63,434 nucleotides of DNA. Source: Bacteroidales bacterium. Its GTDB lineage: Bacteria; Bacteroidota; Bacteroidia; Bacteroidales; UBA12077. The notes under the pieces were generated by a model, which did no database searches, had not been told where the DNA came from, and was given only the letters and a program-made list of their open reading frames with translations. Positions 8,401 through 17,607 of the stretch are shown here, one piece after another (position 1 is the first letter of the stretch; each line of letters begins with the position of its first letter). Location of the stretch: NCBI GenBank assembly GCA_013138975.1, contig WTBR01000151.1:1-63434 (forward strand), written 5' to 3'. Made by a program: the position numbers and the translations under genes.

Positions 8401-11400
8401 CGTAATTGAATGTAAGTGATGTTGATGGTTCACACACCAAATTATAAAAATCGGTAACTGTTGTTCCTAAGATTGTTTGTATAGTGCCATCAAAAGTAGT
8501 GGTGTTTGTTCCCGGAGTATAAGTTCCATTATTAGTTAAATCTCCCTTTAATGTAACATCAATTCCATTGGCATAAAGCGTACTATTGGTGGTATTAATT
8601 GTTAAATCTCCATTCATAAGCAATGGATTTACCATTATTTGGAACGTATTCATACTTCCAACTCCATCCAACATAAGCGTATTCAACGGAATATTTGCAT
8701 CAAATTTTATTGTTTGAGTACTACCCACATCAACTGAACCCAATGTGATTATTCCTCCAGTAGCTGAACCGGAAGCGGGACGTAAAAACAAATCGCCATA
8801 AGTTGTTCCTCCACCTCTGAGTATTGTAAAACTACCACCTGTCATATTAAATTCACTTCCAAAATTTATTACTTCAAATTTTGCACGAGTAGCACTCCCT
8901 CCTCGCCCATAAATAATAGTTGAAGTAGTTCCTGACTGATCAAATTTAAGCACACCATTTGTTTGTGATAATGATCTTCTTATTTGTGAATTAACTGTTA
9001 AGTTAGCGCTTTCTGTCAAAATTATTTCAGCCTTTCCTGATCCTGAATATTCAATATAACGGGTATCACCGGTTGAACCATCTCCTAAATTAATAGTAGA
9101 AGTACTATCAGCACTTAATAGACCATCTAAAAAGATGCCGGCATTTGATCCAATCACGTTTACAGAAGCCCCATCCTTTAATATCAATGCAGAAGTTTGT
9201 GGTATATTAAAAGCTCCACTACTAGATAGTTCTACATCGGTAGATGTGTTTTCCAATATTAAGGTACCATTTGATAATGTTAATGCTTTAGGAGAACTAT
9301 TGGTTGTTCCGTTTAATGTAAAATCTTCAGATATTTTAACCGTATCTGTTAAATTGTCTTTATTAATAGTCAGTTTATTTAATATTATAGAACCCGTGCC
9401 ATCTGGAATTACGGTGTTAAGTGAATCTAAAATACTTAATGTCCCATTTGCTATGTTAATAGCAGATGCTCCAACAATTACACTATCACCATAAAAATTA
9501 ATTTTATGTGCAGCAGTTCCTGTATTTACACTTAAAATATTAGCAGAAGTTCCACTATCATCATAATCTAAGTCTAAATCACCGTAAATATTTAAATTTT
9601 GAATACTTGCTCCATCAAATTCCAAATTAGCCTCATTGTCTAATGCAACATCACCGTAAACAATTAGATCTCCACCAGCGTTATTAAAACGTAAAGTATT
9701 TCCTGTTGAAGCAGTGGATAAAACCAGTTCGTTTTGTACCAGAATACTGGCATTAGGCAATATTTTCACTCTATCCACAACATTAGAAGTAATATGCAAA
9801 TTAGGATATACAGAGATTTCAGTAGGTATATCATAAGTACCGGTTGAATATTCAAAAATAGCTGTGTCATTATTGCAAAAATCACCAAAATCACCACTTG
9901 GTAAGTCATTATCATTTTGAACATAACGTCCTCCACCAGAAACAGATGTTAAATCCACACCAGTATTTCCAGCTGGATTATTAAGGGTAGGTGAAGTTCC
10001 TCCTATTCCGGTAGCTTCACTACTATAAATTTCGACACCTGCAATTGTTGCTAAACTGGTATTTATATCCACTATATGATTAACTCCTGCAGCTCCTCCA
10101 ATAATAAATCTATCATAGGTCAATGGAGCTTTTGCTGCTTGCGCCCCTCCAAATGCTGTCTCAGACCATGTTGTTATTAAATGCCAATCATCGCTCGCTC
10201 TACTATATAAAATTCTTGGTTTATTAAATGCTGCTTGTTTACCAGCTGTAAAATCAGTAGAAAGAAACCCTAATCCTGTATTAAAAGTTATATCATCAGT
10301 AGTCTTACTAGCAGTACCATTAGCTGTAACCCATCCATCAACAGATTCATAATCTAAATAAGCAGCTTTCTGCTGATTGGATAATATTTGTCCAAAATAA
10401 TCGAAATAGTATTGAAATCCATCAGCATCAGCTCCTGCAAAACCAGTAGCATCAACTTTCCAATAAAACTGAATAACATCAGATGTAGTCTTAACTGTAG
10501 GGTGATGTGAATTTACAGGTACTACATTTATTGTTCCTGTAGTTGTTCCCGGATCTCCCGGAGTTCTTAGTTCATAAGGATTATATTCATTTGTTCCACT
10601 ATCATCTACCCCTATTGGAAATAAATAATTTGGAGAGCCTGCTCCTATTAATGAAATAGAAACTTTTAATCCTTTTGCACTAGATGCACCTGATGTAAGA
10701 ACCATTTTATCGTCACCAAATGCTAAAGTACCAGAAGTCTGCACAACTCCTCCTGAAAGAGTTAATCTGGAATCCTGTATATCAAAAATACTAAGTCCAC
10801 CTGTGTTTGCTGTCAAAGTTAAAGTAGAGGCTGTAAAATCAGAAATTAATTGTGCGCCAGGGTCGGTTCCATTACTTAATTCAAGATTTCCTAAAGTGGG
10901 TGAACTGAAAACTGAAGCTTCTAATGTTTGCGTACCTGTTCCATTTAAAAGGATTTTTCCTGTTCCTGTATGCTCACCAGCATTATAAATATGCCCTGCA
11001 AGATTTAATGTTTTTCCTCCATCATCTAATACTCCTCCATATATTTCAAGAGAATCCCTAATTGTATATGTAGCTGGAACACCATCAAATATCAAAGTGT
11101 CAGCTGATTTATTAATATTTAATTTATATAATCCGGATGTAATTGTACCATCACCTGTAAAAGTCTGATATCCTGAACCGTTAAATGTTGTTTTATTTAA
11201 TCCGGGAGTATATGTACTTGTTGATGTCAGATCAAAATCACCAGCTACTTGCACTTCATAATTATTTGAATTTAAAGTGGCATTATTGGTGAAAGTAAGA
11301 TCATTTGATATTGTTAAAGGAGGATTTAACCGTTCTGTTACATATACACCTTTAACAGGAATATTAGTTAGAATAACATCAAAAGTACCACTTGCATTAG

Positions 11401-13264
11401 AATCATCTATTGTTAGATTATAAATTGGTGCTGATGATGCAATATAATAATCATAATCAATATCTGTACCTGCAGTTGGTATTATTTGAACTTCACCACC
11501 GGATACACTATAATAAGCGGGCAGGCAGTTAACTTCATAAGCTCTACTAATACCTCCTGAAATTCCACAAACATCATATATTTTTATTATACCACCTGTC
11601 ATTTCAAAAATATTATCATCTCTATCGATGTTGAATGTTCCGACAGCAGGTTGAATACCACCAGTGCTTTGCGTTGTACTTAATGGGACGGCTGTTAAAT
11701 CTGCAACTGTACTTACTCCAGAAACATCATTTTTAATTCGACCTCTAAGATTAAATGTTCCTCCAGTCTGTCTATAAGCAGTTAATCCTCCGGAAGCATT
11801 GGCTGTTCTAAACTGTTTAGCATCTAATGTTCCTCCATTAATAATAAACTCTCCTGATGAACTTGCCCAATATATAAAACCTCCCGATTCTCTGGTGGAA
11901 ATATAACCATCATCTATTTGGAATTTACCTAATATAGAAAATGAACTGCAACTTGCGCTTGAATTAACGCCCATTGCAGCATTATTGGGCCCTGTAGTAC
12001 TATAAGCGGCATTAATTTCCGTATAATCATCTGCTGTTGTAAGTACAATAACATCTGGTCCATCAACAACTAGTGCTGCATTTGCCGGAATAAAATAGTC
12101 CGAATTGGGGCCAACAGGCGTACCCATACCCGCATCACAAGTTCCTTCTGAAAGAGATGGAATAACAACCTTACCAAACAATCTTAAAGTACCATTGCGT
12201 AGCCAAAGGGCTTTCTTTAATAAAGGATTATCGCTATTATCTTCTCCACCAGAAGTATTAGCTCCAAACAATCTAAAATAAGGATAATCTGAAGAGTTTA
12301 CAGCTAATTGATAAGTTTGATCTGTACCTTTATCAACAACCAAATTATAAAAATCGGTTGTACTATTACATGTAAGTGTATTATCTGAAGCACCTAAAAA
12401 ATATACGGTAGCAAAACCAGTTGTAATTCCTTCTGTTGTTGATGGGAAAGCATCATAAACTGGATATGTTAAATTTGTAAAACTTACGGTCCCATTGTTT
12501 GTAAAGTCACCATAAATAGCAACTCTGTGTGATTGAGCATCATAATAATCGATAAAGGGAGCCGTTCCTCCACTAATACCATATGGGTTTGTTGTTGTAT
12601 TTGTAACTCCGGTTCCAACGGTTAAAGACGAACTACTATTAACTGTAACATTTCCATTAATCGTTAATTGCCTCCGGTTGGGCGATGCATCATTTATCTG
12701 GTATATCCCAACTTTAATAAGTAAATCTCCATTTAGCGTAATGTCACTCAATTGAGTAGCAATTATTGATGTTGTACTTAAATCCAGCGTAAGATTATTA
12801 TATTCTGTTTGAGTTGCAAGTAAAGTAAAATTAGATGAGTTGTAGTATTCTGTTGTTCCACCACCTGTTTGTACAAATGTGTTAGTTGTTGCTGTTGGAA
12901 AATTTGCTGACGACAATCTTAATGTTCCTTCACCCCTAAGGGCAGTTAAGCCATCAGTAAAAGAATAATCTCCTATATCAAGAATACCTCCACTGTTAAT
13001 TGTAATATCAAGAGTAGTTGTAGTAGTATCAGCAGTAAGCGTAACTGTTCTAGACATTAGAATAACAACATTATCTCCATCAGTTGGTAATGAATTCCCT
13101 ACTAAAGTCGTTCCACCAGGATCAGTAGTCCAAGTATCTATATCATTCCATGTTCCCGATTTATATGAATAGTAAGTAGTTTGACTTTTTGCACTTGACA
13201 TTATCAAAATCATTAGCAACAAAACAAACAATATTTTACCTAAAAAATAGTTGTGCTTTTTCAT
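5456..13264 (-). CDS. Giant (2602-residue) exported repeat protein, probable surface adhesin/fibre
   Basis: The signal peptide spans residues 1-27 ('KILFVLLLMILIMSSAKSQ'). Most of the protein is parallel-beta-helix-like repeats rich in T, S, G, N and D, such as 'LTLSNGTLILENTS' and 'GDLTNNGTYTPGTNTTTFDG'. At least three large blocks start with a W-rich G8-like segment ('SGTWNDIDTW' near residue 35, 'DDWHLITTW' near 1025, 'DGDWDDINIW' near 1900). Three modules contain 'FPIG/FPLG' (near 883, 1766 and 2183). From ~2325 the protein changes to cysteine-containing Ig/PKD-like domains. It stops at 'TVNRIPETGFQYHLP' with no type-A or type-B CTD, and the 490 bp beyond the stop are non-coding, so no frameshifted CTD exists. 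Position beside a CTD protein and a PorP partner suggests a T9SS-linked surface structure (inference). Confidence 0.85.
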   Translation of the reverse strand: MKKHNYFLGKILFVLLLMILIMSSAKSQTTYYSYKSGTWNDIDTWTTDPGGTTLVGNSLPTDGDNVVILMSRTVTLTADTTTTTLDITINSGGILDIGDYSFTDGLTALRGEGTLRLSSANFPTATTNTFVQTGGGTTEYYNSSNFTLLATQTEYNNLTLDLSTTSIIATQLSDITLNGDLLIKVGIYQINDASPNRRQLTINGNVTVNSSSSLTVGTGVTNTTTNPYGISGGTAPFIDYYDAQSHRVAIYGDFTNNGTVSFTNLTYPVYDAFPSTTEGITTGFATVYFLGASDNTLTCNSTTDFYNLVVDKGTDQTYQLAVNSSDYPYFRLFGANTSGGEDNSDNPLLKKALWLRNGTLRLFGKVVIPSLSEGTCDAGMGTPVGPNSDYFIPANAALVVDGPDVIVLTTADDYTEINAAYSTTGPNNAAMGVNSSASCSSFSILGKFQIDDGYISTRESGGFIYWASSSGEFIINGGTLDAKQFRTANASGGLTAYRQTGGTFNLRGRIKNDVSGVSTVADLTAVPLSTTQSTGGIQPAVGTFNIDRDDNIFEMTGGIIKIYDVCGISGGISRAYEVNCLPAYYSVSGGEVQIIPTAGTDIDYDYYIASSAPIYNLTIDDSNASGTFDVILTNIPVKGVYVTERLNPPLTISNDLTFTNNATLNSNNYEVQVAGDFDLTSTSTYTPGLNKTTFNGSGYQTFTGDGTITSGLYKLNINKSADTLIFDGVPATYTIRDSLEIYGGVLDDGGKTLNLAGHIYNAGEHTGTGKILLNGTGTQTLEASVFSSPTLGNLELSNGTDPGAQLISDFTASTLTLTANTGGLSIFDIQDSRLTLSGGVVQTSGTLAFGDDKMVLTSGASSAKGLKVSISLIGAGSPNYLFPIGVDDSGTNEYNPYELRTPGDPGTTTGTINVVPVNSHHPTVKTTSDVIQFYWKVDATGFAGADADGFQYYFDYFGQILSNQQKAAYLDYESVDGWVTANGTASKTTDDITFNTGLGFLSTDFTAGKQAAFNKPRILYSRASDDWHLITTWSETAFGGAQAAKAPLTYDRFIIGGAAGVNHIVDINTSLATIAGVEIYSSEATGIGGTSPTLNNPAGNTGVDLTSVSGGGRYVQNDNDLPSGDFGDFCNNDTAIFEYSTGTYDIPTEISVYPNLHITSNVVDRVKILPNASILVQNELVLSTASTGNTLRFNNAGGDLIVYGDVALDNEANLEFDGASIQNLNIYGDLDLDYDDSGTSANILSVNTGTAAHKINFYGDSVIVGASAINIANGTLSILDSLNTVIPDGTGSIILNKLTINKDNLTDTVKISEDFTLNGTTNSSPKALTLSNGTLILENTSTDVELSSSGAFNIPQTSALILKDGASVNVIGSNAGIFLDGLLSADSTSTINLGDGSTGDTRYIEYSGSGKAEIILTESANLTVNSQIRRSLSQTNGVLKFDQSGTTSTIIYGRGGSATRAKFEVINFGSEFNMTGGSFTILRGGGTTYGDLFLRPASGSATGGIITLGSVDVGSTQTIKFDANIPLNTLMLDGVGSMNTFQIMVNPLLMNGDLTINTTNSTLYANGIDVTLKGDLTNNGTYTPGTNTTTFDGTIQTILGTTVTDFYNLVCEPSTSLTFNYDVTVANDLSINSGTLVSSTYDIFVVGDIVNNGIHSGDADDGGLILNGTLEQDISGTGTFGRLNLYNPNGARISNAITLNQDLLLSDGVFNINQHLLTLGEDANIIDTTGTGFSSTKMIEPNGVFSDYGIKKSFPAVADTIIFPLGISGKYTPAILEIVSSDAGSVRIDCINAHHPTVVDDTEVLQYYWEVASSGISGFDGDLKFKYDNGDVAGTESDYVAARLVIPDGTTWSKATSGSDETDNVYEATDTIVFDFNGVDNLSGEYTAGADAAIPATVPTYTSNSDGDWDDINIWTPEAPAGGPNGFIVEISPGDSVNTNGNRRFAYRTTINGVLDVEDSYGHNLGTVDGTGRLRLEGPILPAGRFTSFLTCSGGILEYGGSGDYTIIADRLDTIRGIYFTGTGKRILPDKDLVICDTLKIISATLDNSVNERNLTINGAFQRLSSGAFLSGSNDATVIFAGSSPQTLGGADGEFTGTNGLNNFEINNSSGLTLNSPLEINKILTLTDGIITTTSTNILKMIINGDGDADGIVLPAAGGSSSSYIDGPMSKNLFGGKDFTFPIGDGSKYGVVQTLGVMDGTWKAEYFGAGHATSSVTGGLTAVSTSEYWAITNPVATNTAQVKLRWNSSSDITPLTTTNGLVDIVVAEFNGTNWAEIASNTPTDPPSDDYDGTVTTTNTIDIDPMYYTLGSTSAILAKAYFTVLDDVCNGTSISVSFSGVDATNLDYSLTYTIEGVPNVVAITSLPYSIPTAATGDYVLTAFTYNNGGNIGSVDGSTVTVNSIPAFYNVTGGGTICAGGAGLVVGLDGSELGVNYELFVGATSVGTYAGTGAVLDFGNQTVGGNYTVEAANATTTCSQTMTGSVNITANPLPMANDQIPADLCSEVTGENAQSTVDLTALNALINTDASGDLFEWFTNAALTIAVADDTNETINVTVNGGAFSETAIYYCKVTLVASGCTNTATVTYTVNRIPETGFQYHLP

Positions 13265-13561
13265 AAATTATTACTATTAAACATCTAAAGATCCAAAAAA
13301 ACTATAAAACTAATAATAGTTTACCTTTAAAAGCTATTAAATGTTACATTTTCACCTATTTAATACACAAATTAATAAATTAAATTGATAAAAGGTCATT
13401 AAAGTTAAATTAATCTACAAAATCCACCTATTAAATTTATTAGCAAAAAGTAAACAAATATGATTGCTTTTTGTTAAAATTCAATTTATCAGCATTTTAT
13501 AAAAAAAATTAATGTTAAAAAAAAACAGTTCATTTAAAGTGGTAATACTTTTTTTAAATAA
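13265..13561. other. AT-rich leader region upstream of the giant gene
   Basis: About 300 bp of very AT-rich sequence separate the giant gene's ATG from the tRNA-Val terminator. No open frame of note, repeat or clear TAnnTTTG element was found on the minus strand. The promoter of the giant gene presumably lies here but I cannot place it. Confidence 0.5.
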
Positions 13562-13590
13562 AAAAACCCCGACGTTTGTCGAGGTTTTTG
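13562..13590 (-). terminator. Terminator of the tRNA-Val gene
   Basis: On the minus strand, AAAAACCTCGAC pairs with GTCGGGGTTTTT (including G-T pairs) around a short AAAC loop and runs into T-rich sequence, directly after the tRNA 3' end. Confidence 0.8.
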
Positions 13591-13591
13591 T

Positions 13592-13665
13592 GGGAGATAC
13601 TGGATTCGAACCAGTGACCCCCTGCTTGTAAGGCAGGTGCTCTGAACCAGCTGAGCTAATCTCCC
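13592..13665 (-). tRNA. tRNA-Val (anticodon TAC)
   Basis: The minus strand folds as a standard 74-nt tRNA: acceptor GGGAGAT/ATCTCCC, D-arm with AGCTCAGCTGGT, anticodon stem CCTGC/GCAGG around loop CTTACAA (anticodon TAC, reading GTA), variable loop, and T-arm with GGTTCGAATCC. CCA is not encoded. A terminator follows immediately. Confidence 0.96.
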
Positions 13666-13754
13666 TTTTTCTGGTCTGCTTTGTTTTTTAAAGCGATGCA
13701 AATATAAGCCTCTTTTTTAATTTTTCAAAAATAAACTTCACTTTTTTTTATAAA

Positions 13755-15044
13755 TTATATCACCTCTGCAACCACAAAGGTACTACCACCAATGAAAATC
13801 AAATCGTTAAGGCTTGCATTTTTTTTTGCTTTTTTTAATGCTTCTTGAACATTTTTATACTCATTCCCTAATAATCCATAACTATTAGCCTTTTCTTTTA
13901 ATATTTTTTGATCCAAAGCACGAGGAATATTTGCTTTTGCAAAATAATATTTAGCATTAGTTGGTAAAATTTTTAAAATACTATCAATGTTTTTATCGTC
14001 GACTACTCCGAAAACAATATGCAGATTTTTATATGGAGTTTGTTTGATTTGATTTACTACCAAGGTAATTCCATCCAAATTATGCGCTGTATCGCAAACT
14101 ATTGTTGGATTATCACCTAATAATTGCCATCGTCCTTGCAATCCTGTATTCTTTGATACATTTTCTAATCCCTTATATATTGATTTATTGGTAATCTTGT
14201 ATTTTTTTTCAATTAGTAAATTGATGGAACGTAAAACCGTTAAAAGATTTTTTTTCTGATAAATCCCCAAAAGATCTAATTTTAAATCTTGATAAATTAT
14301 TTTATCATCCTTTTTAATATTAAATATCTGCTTATTGTCAATTGATAGCATTCCATAATCGCAGAAATAATATTTATCTGCAAAATAAATTTCAGATTTA
14401 TTCTCTTTTGCAAATTTCCTAAAAACAGCTTCTGTTTCAGAATGAGTTTCACCAATTACTACTGGTGTATCTTTTTTAATAATTCCTGCTTTTTCTTTTG
14501 CAATTTCGGAAAGTGAATTCCCCAAAAATGCTGTATGATCAAGTCCAATATTTGTAATAATGGAGATATCGGGTTCGATAATATTTGTTGAGTCCAAACG
14601 CCCTCCCATTCCAACTTCTACAATAGCAATATCAATGTTTTCTTTGGCAAAATAATCGAATGCCATTGAAACAGTCATCTCAAAAAACGATGGTTTCAAT
14701 TCCTCAAACTTTAGGTGATGATCTTCGATAAACCTAAGCACAAAATCTTCACTGATCATTTGTCCGTTAATTCTGATTCTTTCTCTAAAATCTTTTAAAT
14801 GAGGTGAAGTATATAATCCTACTTTATATCCTGACTCTTGCAAAACAGAAGCTAACATATGAGAAGTGGATCCTTTTCCGTTCGTTCCTGCCACATGGAT
14901 ACTTTTAAATTTTCGATGCGGATGATCGAAATATTTATCCAAATCCAAGGTATTATTTAAATCGGCTTTATAAGCAGCCTTACCCTGCCGCTGGTACATT
15001 GGTAATTGACTAAAAAGCCAATCGAGTGTTTCTTGATAGTTCAT
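13755..15044 (-). CDS. folC: Bifunctional folylpolyglutamate synthase/dihydrofolate synthase
   Basis: The 429-residue Mur-ligase-type protein adds glutamate to dihydropteroate and to folates in the cytoplasm. The ATP-binding loop 'HVAGTNGKGSTSHML' lies near residue 50, followed by 'GLYTSPHLKDFRERIRING', the magnesium-site region 'VEVGMGGRLDSTNII' and 'ITNIGLDHTAFLG'. The C-terminal domain contains 'GRWQLLGDNPTIVCDTAHN' and 'HIVFGVVDDKN'. Length is normal for the family. The nitroreductase gene lies 33 bp upstream on the same strand, so the two may be cotranscribed. Confidence 0.95.
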   Translation of the reverse strand: MNYQETLDWLFSQLPMYQRQGKAAYKADLNNTLDLDKYFDHPHRKFKSIHVAGTNGKGSTSHMLASVLQESGYKVGLYTSPHLKDFRERIRINGQMISEDFVLRFIEDHHLKFEELKPSFFEMTVSMAFDYFAKENIDIAIVEVGMGGRLDSTNIIEPDISIITNIGLDHTAFLGNSLSEIAKEKAGIIKKDTPVVIGETHSETEAVFRKFAKENKSEIYFADKYYFCDYGMLSIDNKQIFNIKKDDKIIYQDLKLDLLGIYQKKNLLTVLRSINLLIEKKYKITNKSIYKGLENVSKNTGLQGRWQLLGDNPTIVCDTAHNLDGITLVVNQIKQTPYKNLHIVFGVVDDKNIDSILKILPTNAKYYFAKANIPRALDQKILKEKANSYGLLGNEYKNVQEALKKAKKNASLNDLIFIGGSTFVVAEVI

Positions 15045-15077
15045 ATTTTTTCAATAATGCCACAAAACTAAGCAAAA

Positions 15078-15587
15078 TTACCATGCATTATAATGTATTC
15101 TTTCAGGTTTAAATCTTTCAGGCATTTCCTTTATTTCATCAGGATAACCTACAGATATTAAAGACAAAGGTTGTATTTTTACAGGTAAATTAAACAAGTG
15201 ACGAATGGCATCTTTTCGCTCATCTCTTGGATGTATTCCCAACCAAACGGCTCCAAGACCTATACCATGTGCTGCCAATAAAATATTTTGTGTTGCAGCA
15301 GAACAGTCTACAACCCAATATCCCTTACTTAGCTCTAGATCTTGATCTCCACAAACCAAAATAGCTGCTTGTGCTTCATTTAGCATTCCTGCATAGGGAT
15401 GTGAATTCTTCATTTTATCAAGCATATCTCTGTCGGTAACAACAATAAAATGCCATGGTTGCTGATTTCGAGCAGAAGGGGCATACATACCTGCTTTTAA
15501 TAAAAGCTCAATTTGTTCTTTCGAAATTTTTTGATTCGTATATTTACGAATACTGCGTCGTGATAATATTCCTTCAATAATATCCAT
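15078..15587 (-). CDS. Nitroreductase family flavoprotein
   Basis: The 169-residue protein has the nitroreductase N-terminus 'ILSRRSIRKYTNQKIS', the FMN-contact region 'GMYAPSARNQQPWHFIVV' and 'GLGAVWLGIHP' toward the C-terminus. Members are FMN-binding, NAD(P)H-dependent reductases; the substrate cannot be told from sequence. It is the first gene of a likely pair with folC and is divergent from phoH. A TATTTTTG element at 15623-15616 on the minus strand, 29 bp before the ATG, is a plausible -7 box. Confidence 0.9.
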   Translation of the reverse strand: MDIIEGILSRRSIRKYTNQKISKEQIELLLKAGMYAPSARNQQPWHFIVVTDRDMLDKMKNSHPYAGMLNEAQAAILVCGDQDLELSKGYWVVDCSAATQNILLAAHGIGLGAVWLGIHPRDERKDAIRHLFNLPVKIQPLSLISVGYPDEIKEMPERFKPERIHYNAW

Positions 15588-15685
15588 AATAAAAACTCTA
15601 TTTGATTACTTTATTCAAAAATAAAAATATTATTTTAGTAGGAACTAAAATTAATCGTCATTTACCTGGCTTAAAAATAAAATCT

Positions 15686-17008
15686 ATGAAAAAAAATAAG
15701 AAAGTATTTGTAATAGATACAAATGTAGTTCTTCACGATTTTAATTGTTTGTTTAAATTTCAGGAAAACGATGTTGTTTTACCAATCGTTGTTTTGGAAG
15801 AGTTAGATCACTTAAAAAAAGGCGATAATCAAATAAATTTTAATGCAAGAGAGTTTACCAGAGAGTTAGACAAACTATCAGGTGACTGTTTGTTTAATGG
15901 TGGGATTTCATTAGGTAAAGGTTTAGGCAAATTTTCAATTGAAACAGGTAAAGCTTATTCTGACAAATTAAAAGAATCGTTTCCTGAACCAACTCCTGAT
16001 CATAGGATTTTAGCTATTGCAGAGGATGTAAAAACAAAGAAAAAAGACACTGAAGTAATTTTAGTTAGCAAGGATATTAACCTTAGAATGAAGGCTAAAT
16101 CTCTTGGTATACTTGCTCAGGATTATAAAAATGATCAGATTGCTGATGTAGAAAAAATTCATAAAGACATTGAGACTTTTGATAATATTGATGATCAACT
16201 AATTTCTAAATTCTACGAATCACATGAAGGGATTCCAGCCAGTGAGTTTAAGCTAAAACCATTATCAAATCAATATTTTATTTTAAAAGGACTAAAATCT
16301 TCGGCACTAGCGCATTACAATCCTATAGGGAAACTTTTGGAAAGAGTAGAAAAACATAAAACCTATGGTATTGATCCTAGGAATGCGGAACAAACTTTTT
16401 CGCTAGATGCCCTATCAAATCCTGATATTCAACTTGTTGCTTTAACAGGTAAAGCCGGGACAGGAAAAACTTTACTGGCTTTGGCAGCAGCTTTACATCA
16501 GGAAAATAAATTTAATCAAATTCTTTTGGCAAGACCAATTGTTCCTCTTGCAAATAGAGATATTGGTTTTTTACCAGGTGATGTAAAAGAAAAGATTTTG
16601 CCTTACATGCAGCCATTATTTGACAACTTATCTGTTATCAAAAATCAGTTTAAGTTACAAAGTAAGGAGTACATGAAAATTGAAGAAATGCTAAGATCAG
16701 AAAAGCTAGTAATTAGTCCTTTAGCTTATATTCGCGGGAGAAGTTTATCTAATGTGTTTTTTATAGTTGACGAAGCTCAAAACTTAACGCCACACGAAGT
16801 TAAAACCATTATTACACGCGCAGGTGAAGGTACTAAAATGATCTTTACAGGAGATATTCATCAGATTGATTCACCATATCTGGATTCAAAATCGAATGGA
16901 TTAAGTTTTTTAGCAGACAGAATGAAAGGACAGGATATTTTTGCTCATGTGAATCTGGTAAAAGGCGAAAGAAGCTTTTTAGCCGATTTAGCGAGTGATC
17001 TCTTATAA
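15686..17008 (+). CDS. PhoH family ATPase with N-terminal PIN domain
   Basis: I place the start at the ATG at 15686 (440 residues), which begins directly with the PIN signature 'KVFVIDTNVVLHDFNCLF'; the open frame upstream has only a TTG start. The PIN-like nuclease domain covers residues ~5-150. The C-terminal PhoH domain has Walker A 'LTGKAGTGKTLLALA', 'LARPIVPLANRDIGFLPGD', Walker B 'FFIVDEAQNLTP' and the 'TGDIHQIDSPYLD' motif. Proteins of this two-domain type are predicted RNA helicase/nucleases. It is followed 15 bp later by a SixA-like gene. Confidence 0.93.
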   Translation: MKKNKKVFVIDTNVVLHDFNCLFKFQENDVVLPIVVLEELDHLKKGDNQINFNAREFTRELDKLSGDCLFNGGISLGKGLGKFSIETGKAYSDKLKESFPEPTPDHRILAIAEDVKTKKKDTEVILVSKDINLRMKAKSLGILAQDYKNDQIADVEKIHKDIETFDNIDDQLISKFYESHEGIPASEFKLKPLSNQYFILKGLKSSALAHYNPIGKLLERVEKHKTYGIDPRNAEQTFSLDALSNPDIQLVALTGKAGTGKTLLALAAALHQENKFNQILLARPIVPLANRDIGFLPGDVKEKILPYMQPLFDNLSVIKNQFKLQSKEYMKIEEMLRSEKLVISPLAYIRGRSLSNVFFIVDEAQNLTPHEVKTIITRAGEGTKMIFTGDIHQIDSPYLDSKSNGLSFLADRMKGQDIFAHVNLVKGERSFLADLASDLL

Positions 17009-17022
17009 ACGAAAAAATTAAA

Positions 17023-17508
17023 ATGTATAAATACTTATTTATTGTTAGACACGGCCGTTCACCCGGAAGTCACAACGGAATCTATGATATAGATCGAACC
17101 TTAGATGGACAAGGAATAATTGATAGTCTTGTAATGTCTATGCGAATTTCAAATAATGGTAATTTGCCAGATAAAATTTTGTCTAGCCCTGCCATAAGAG
17201 CATTTCACTCTGCCTCAATTTTTGCACGAACGTTTAAATATTTGATTAACGATATTACGATTAACGATGAAATTTATTTGGCAGATAAAAATATCATGCT
17301 AAATATAATTAAACAAACAGATAATAATGTTCAAAACTTAATGATTTTCGGGCATAATCCTACTTTTACTGATTTAGCAAATCATTTTTTGAAAGATAAA
17401 ATAAATAATATGCCACCTTCGGGAATTGTTGGTTTAAAATTTAAAGTAGAATCATGGTCTAAAATTGATCGTATGAAAGTTGTAGAATCATCTTTTGATC
17501 ATCCCTAA
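17023..17508 (+). CDS. SixA-like histidine phosphatase
   Basis: The 161-residue histidine-phosphatase-superfamily protein carries the catalytic 'RHGRSPGS' near residue 10, 'LSSPAIRAFHSASIFA' in the middle and the second catalytic histidine in 'IFGHNPTFTDLANHF'. The size and motif set match SixA-type phosphohistidine phosphatases rather than phosphoglycerate mutases. It starts 15 bp after phoH, so cotranscription is likely. The phosphoprotein partner is unknown. Confidence 0.88.
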   Translation: MYKYLFIVRHGRSPGSHNGIYDIDRTLDGQGIIDSLVMSMRISNNGNLPDKILSSPAIRAFHSASIFARTFKYLINDITINDEIYLADKNIMLNIIKQTDNNVQNLMIFGHNPTFTDLANHFLKDKINNMPPSGIVGLKFKVESWSKIDRMKVVESSFDHP

Positions 17509-17576
17509 ATCAATCAATTAAAGTACGATTATCATTAAAAATGAATTAATCAAAATTAAAATCAATATAAATAATT

Positions 17577-17584
17577 TAACTTTG
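17577..17584 (+). promoter_or_regulatory. Putative -7 promoter element for mtaB
   Basis: TAACTTTG matches TAnnTTTG and lies 23 bp before the mtaB ATG. No clear TTG -33 box is seen at the usual spacing. Confidence 0.45.
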
Positions 17585-17607
17585 CATCCTGATAACGAGG
17601 ATTTGAT

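Noticed and set aside
15602..15685. Upstream TTG start extending PhoH by 28 residues.
   Set aside because: The PIN domain begins directly at the ATG at 15686 and the extension shows no domain features; it overlaps the divergent promoter region.
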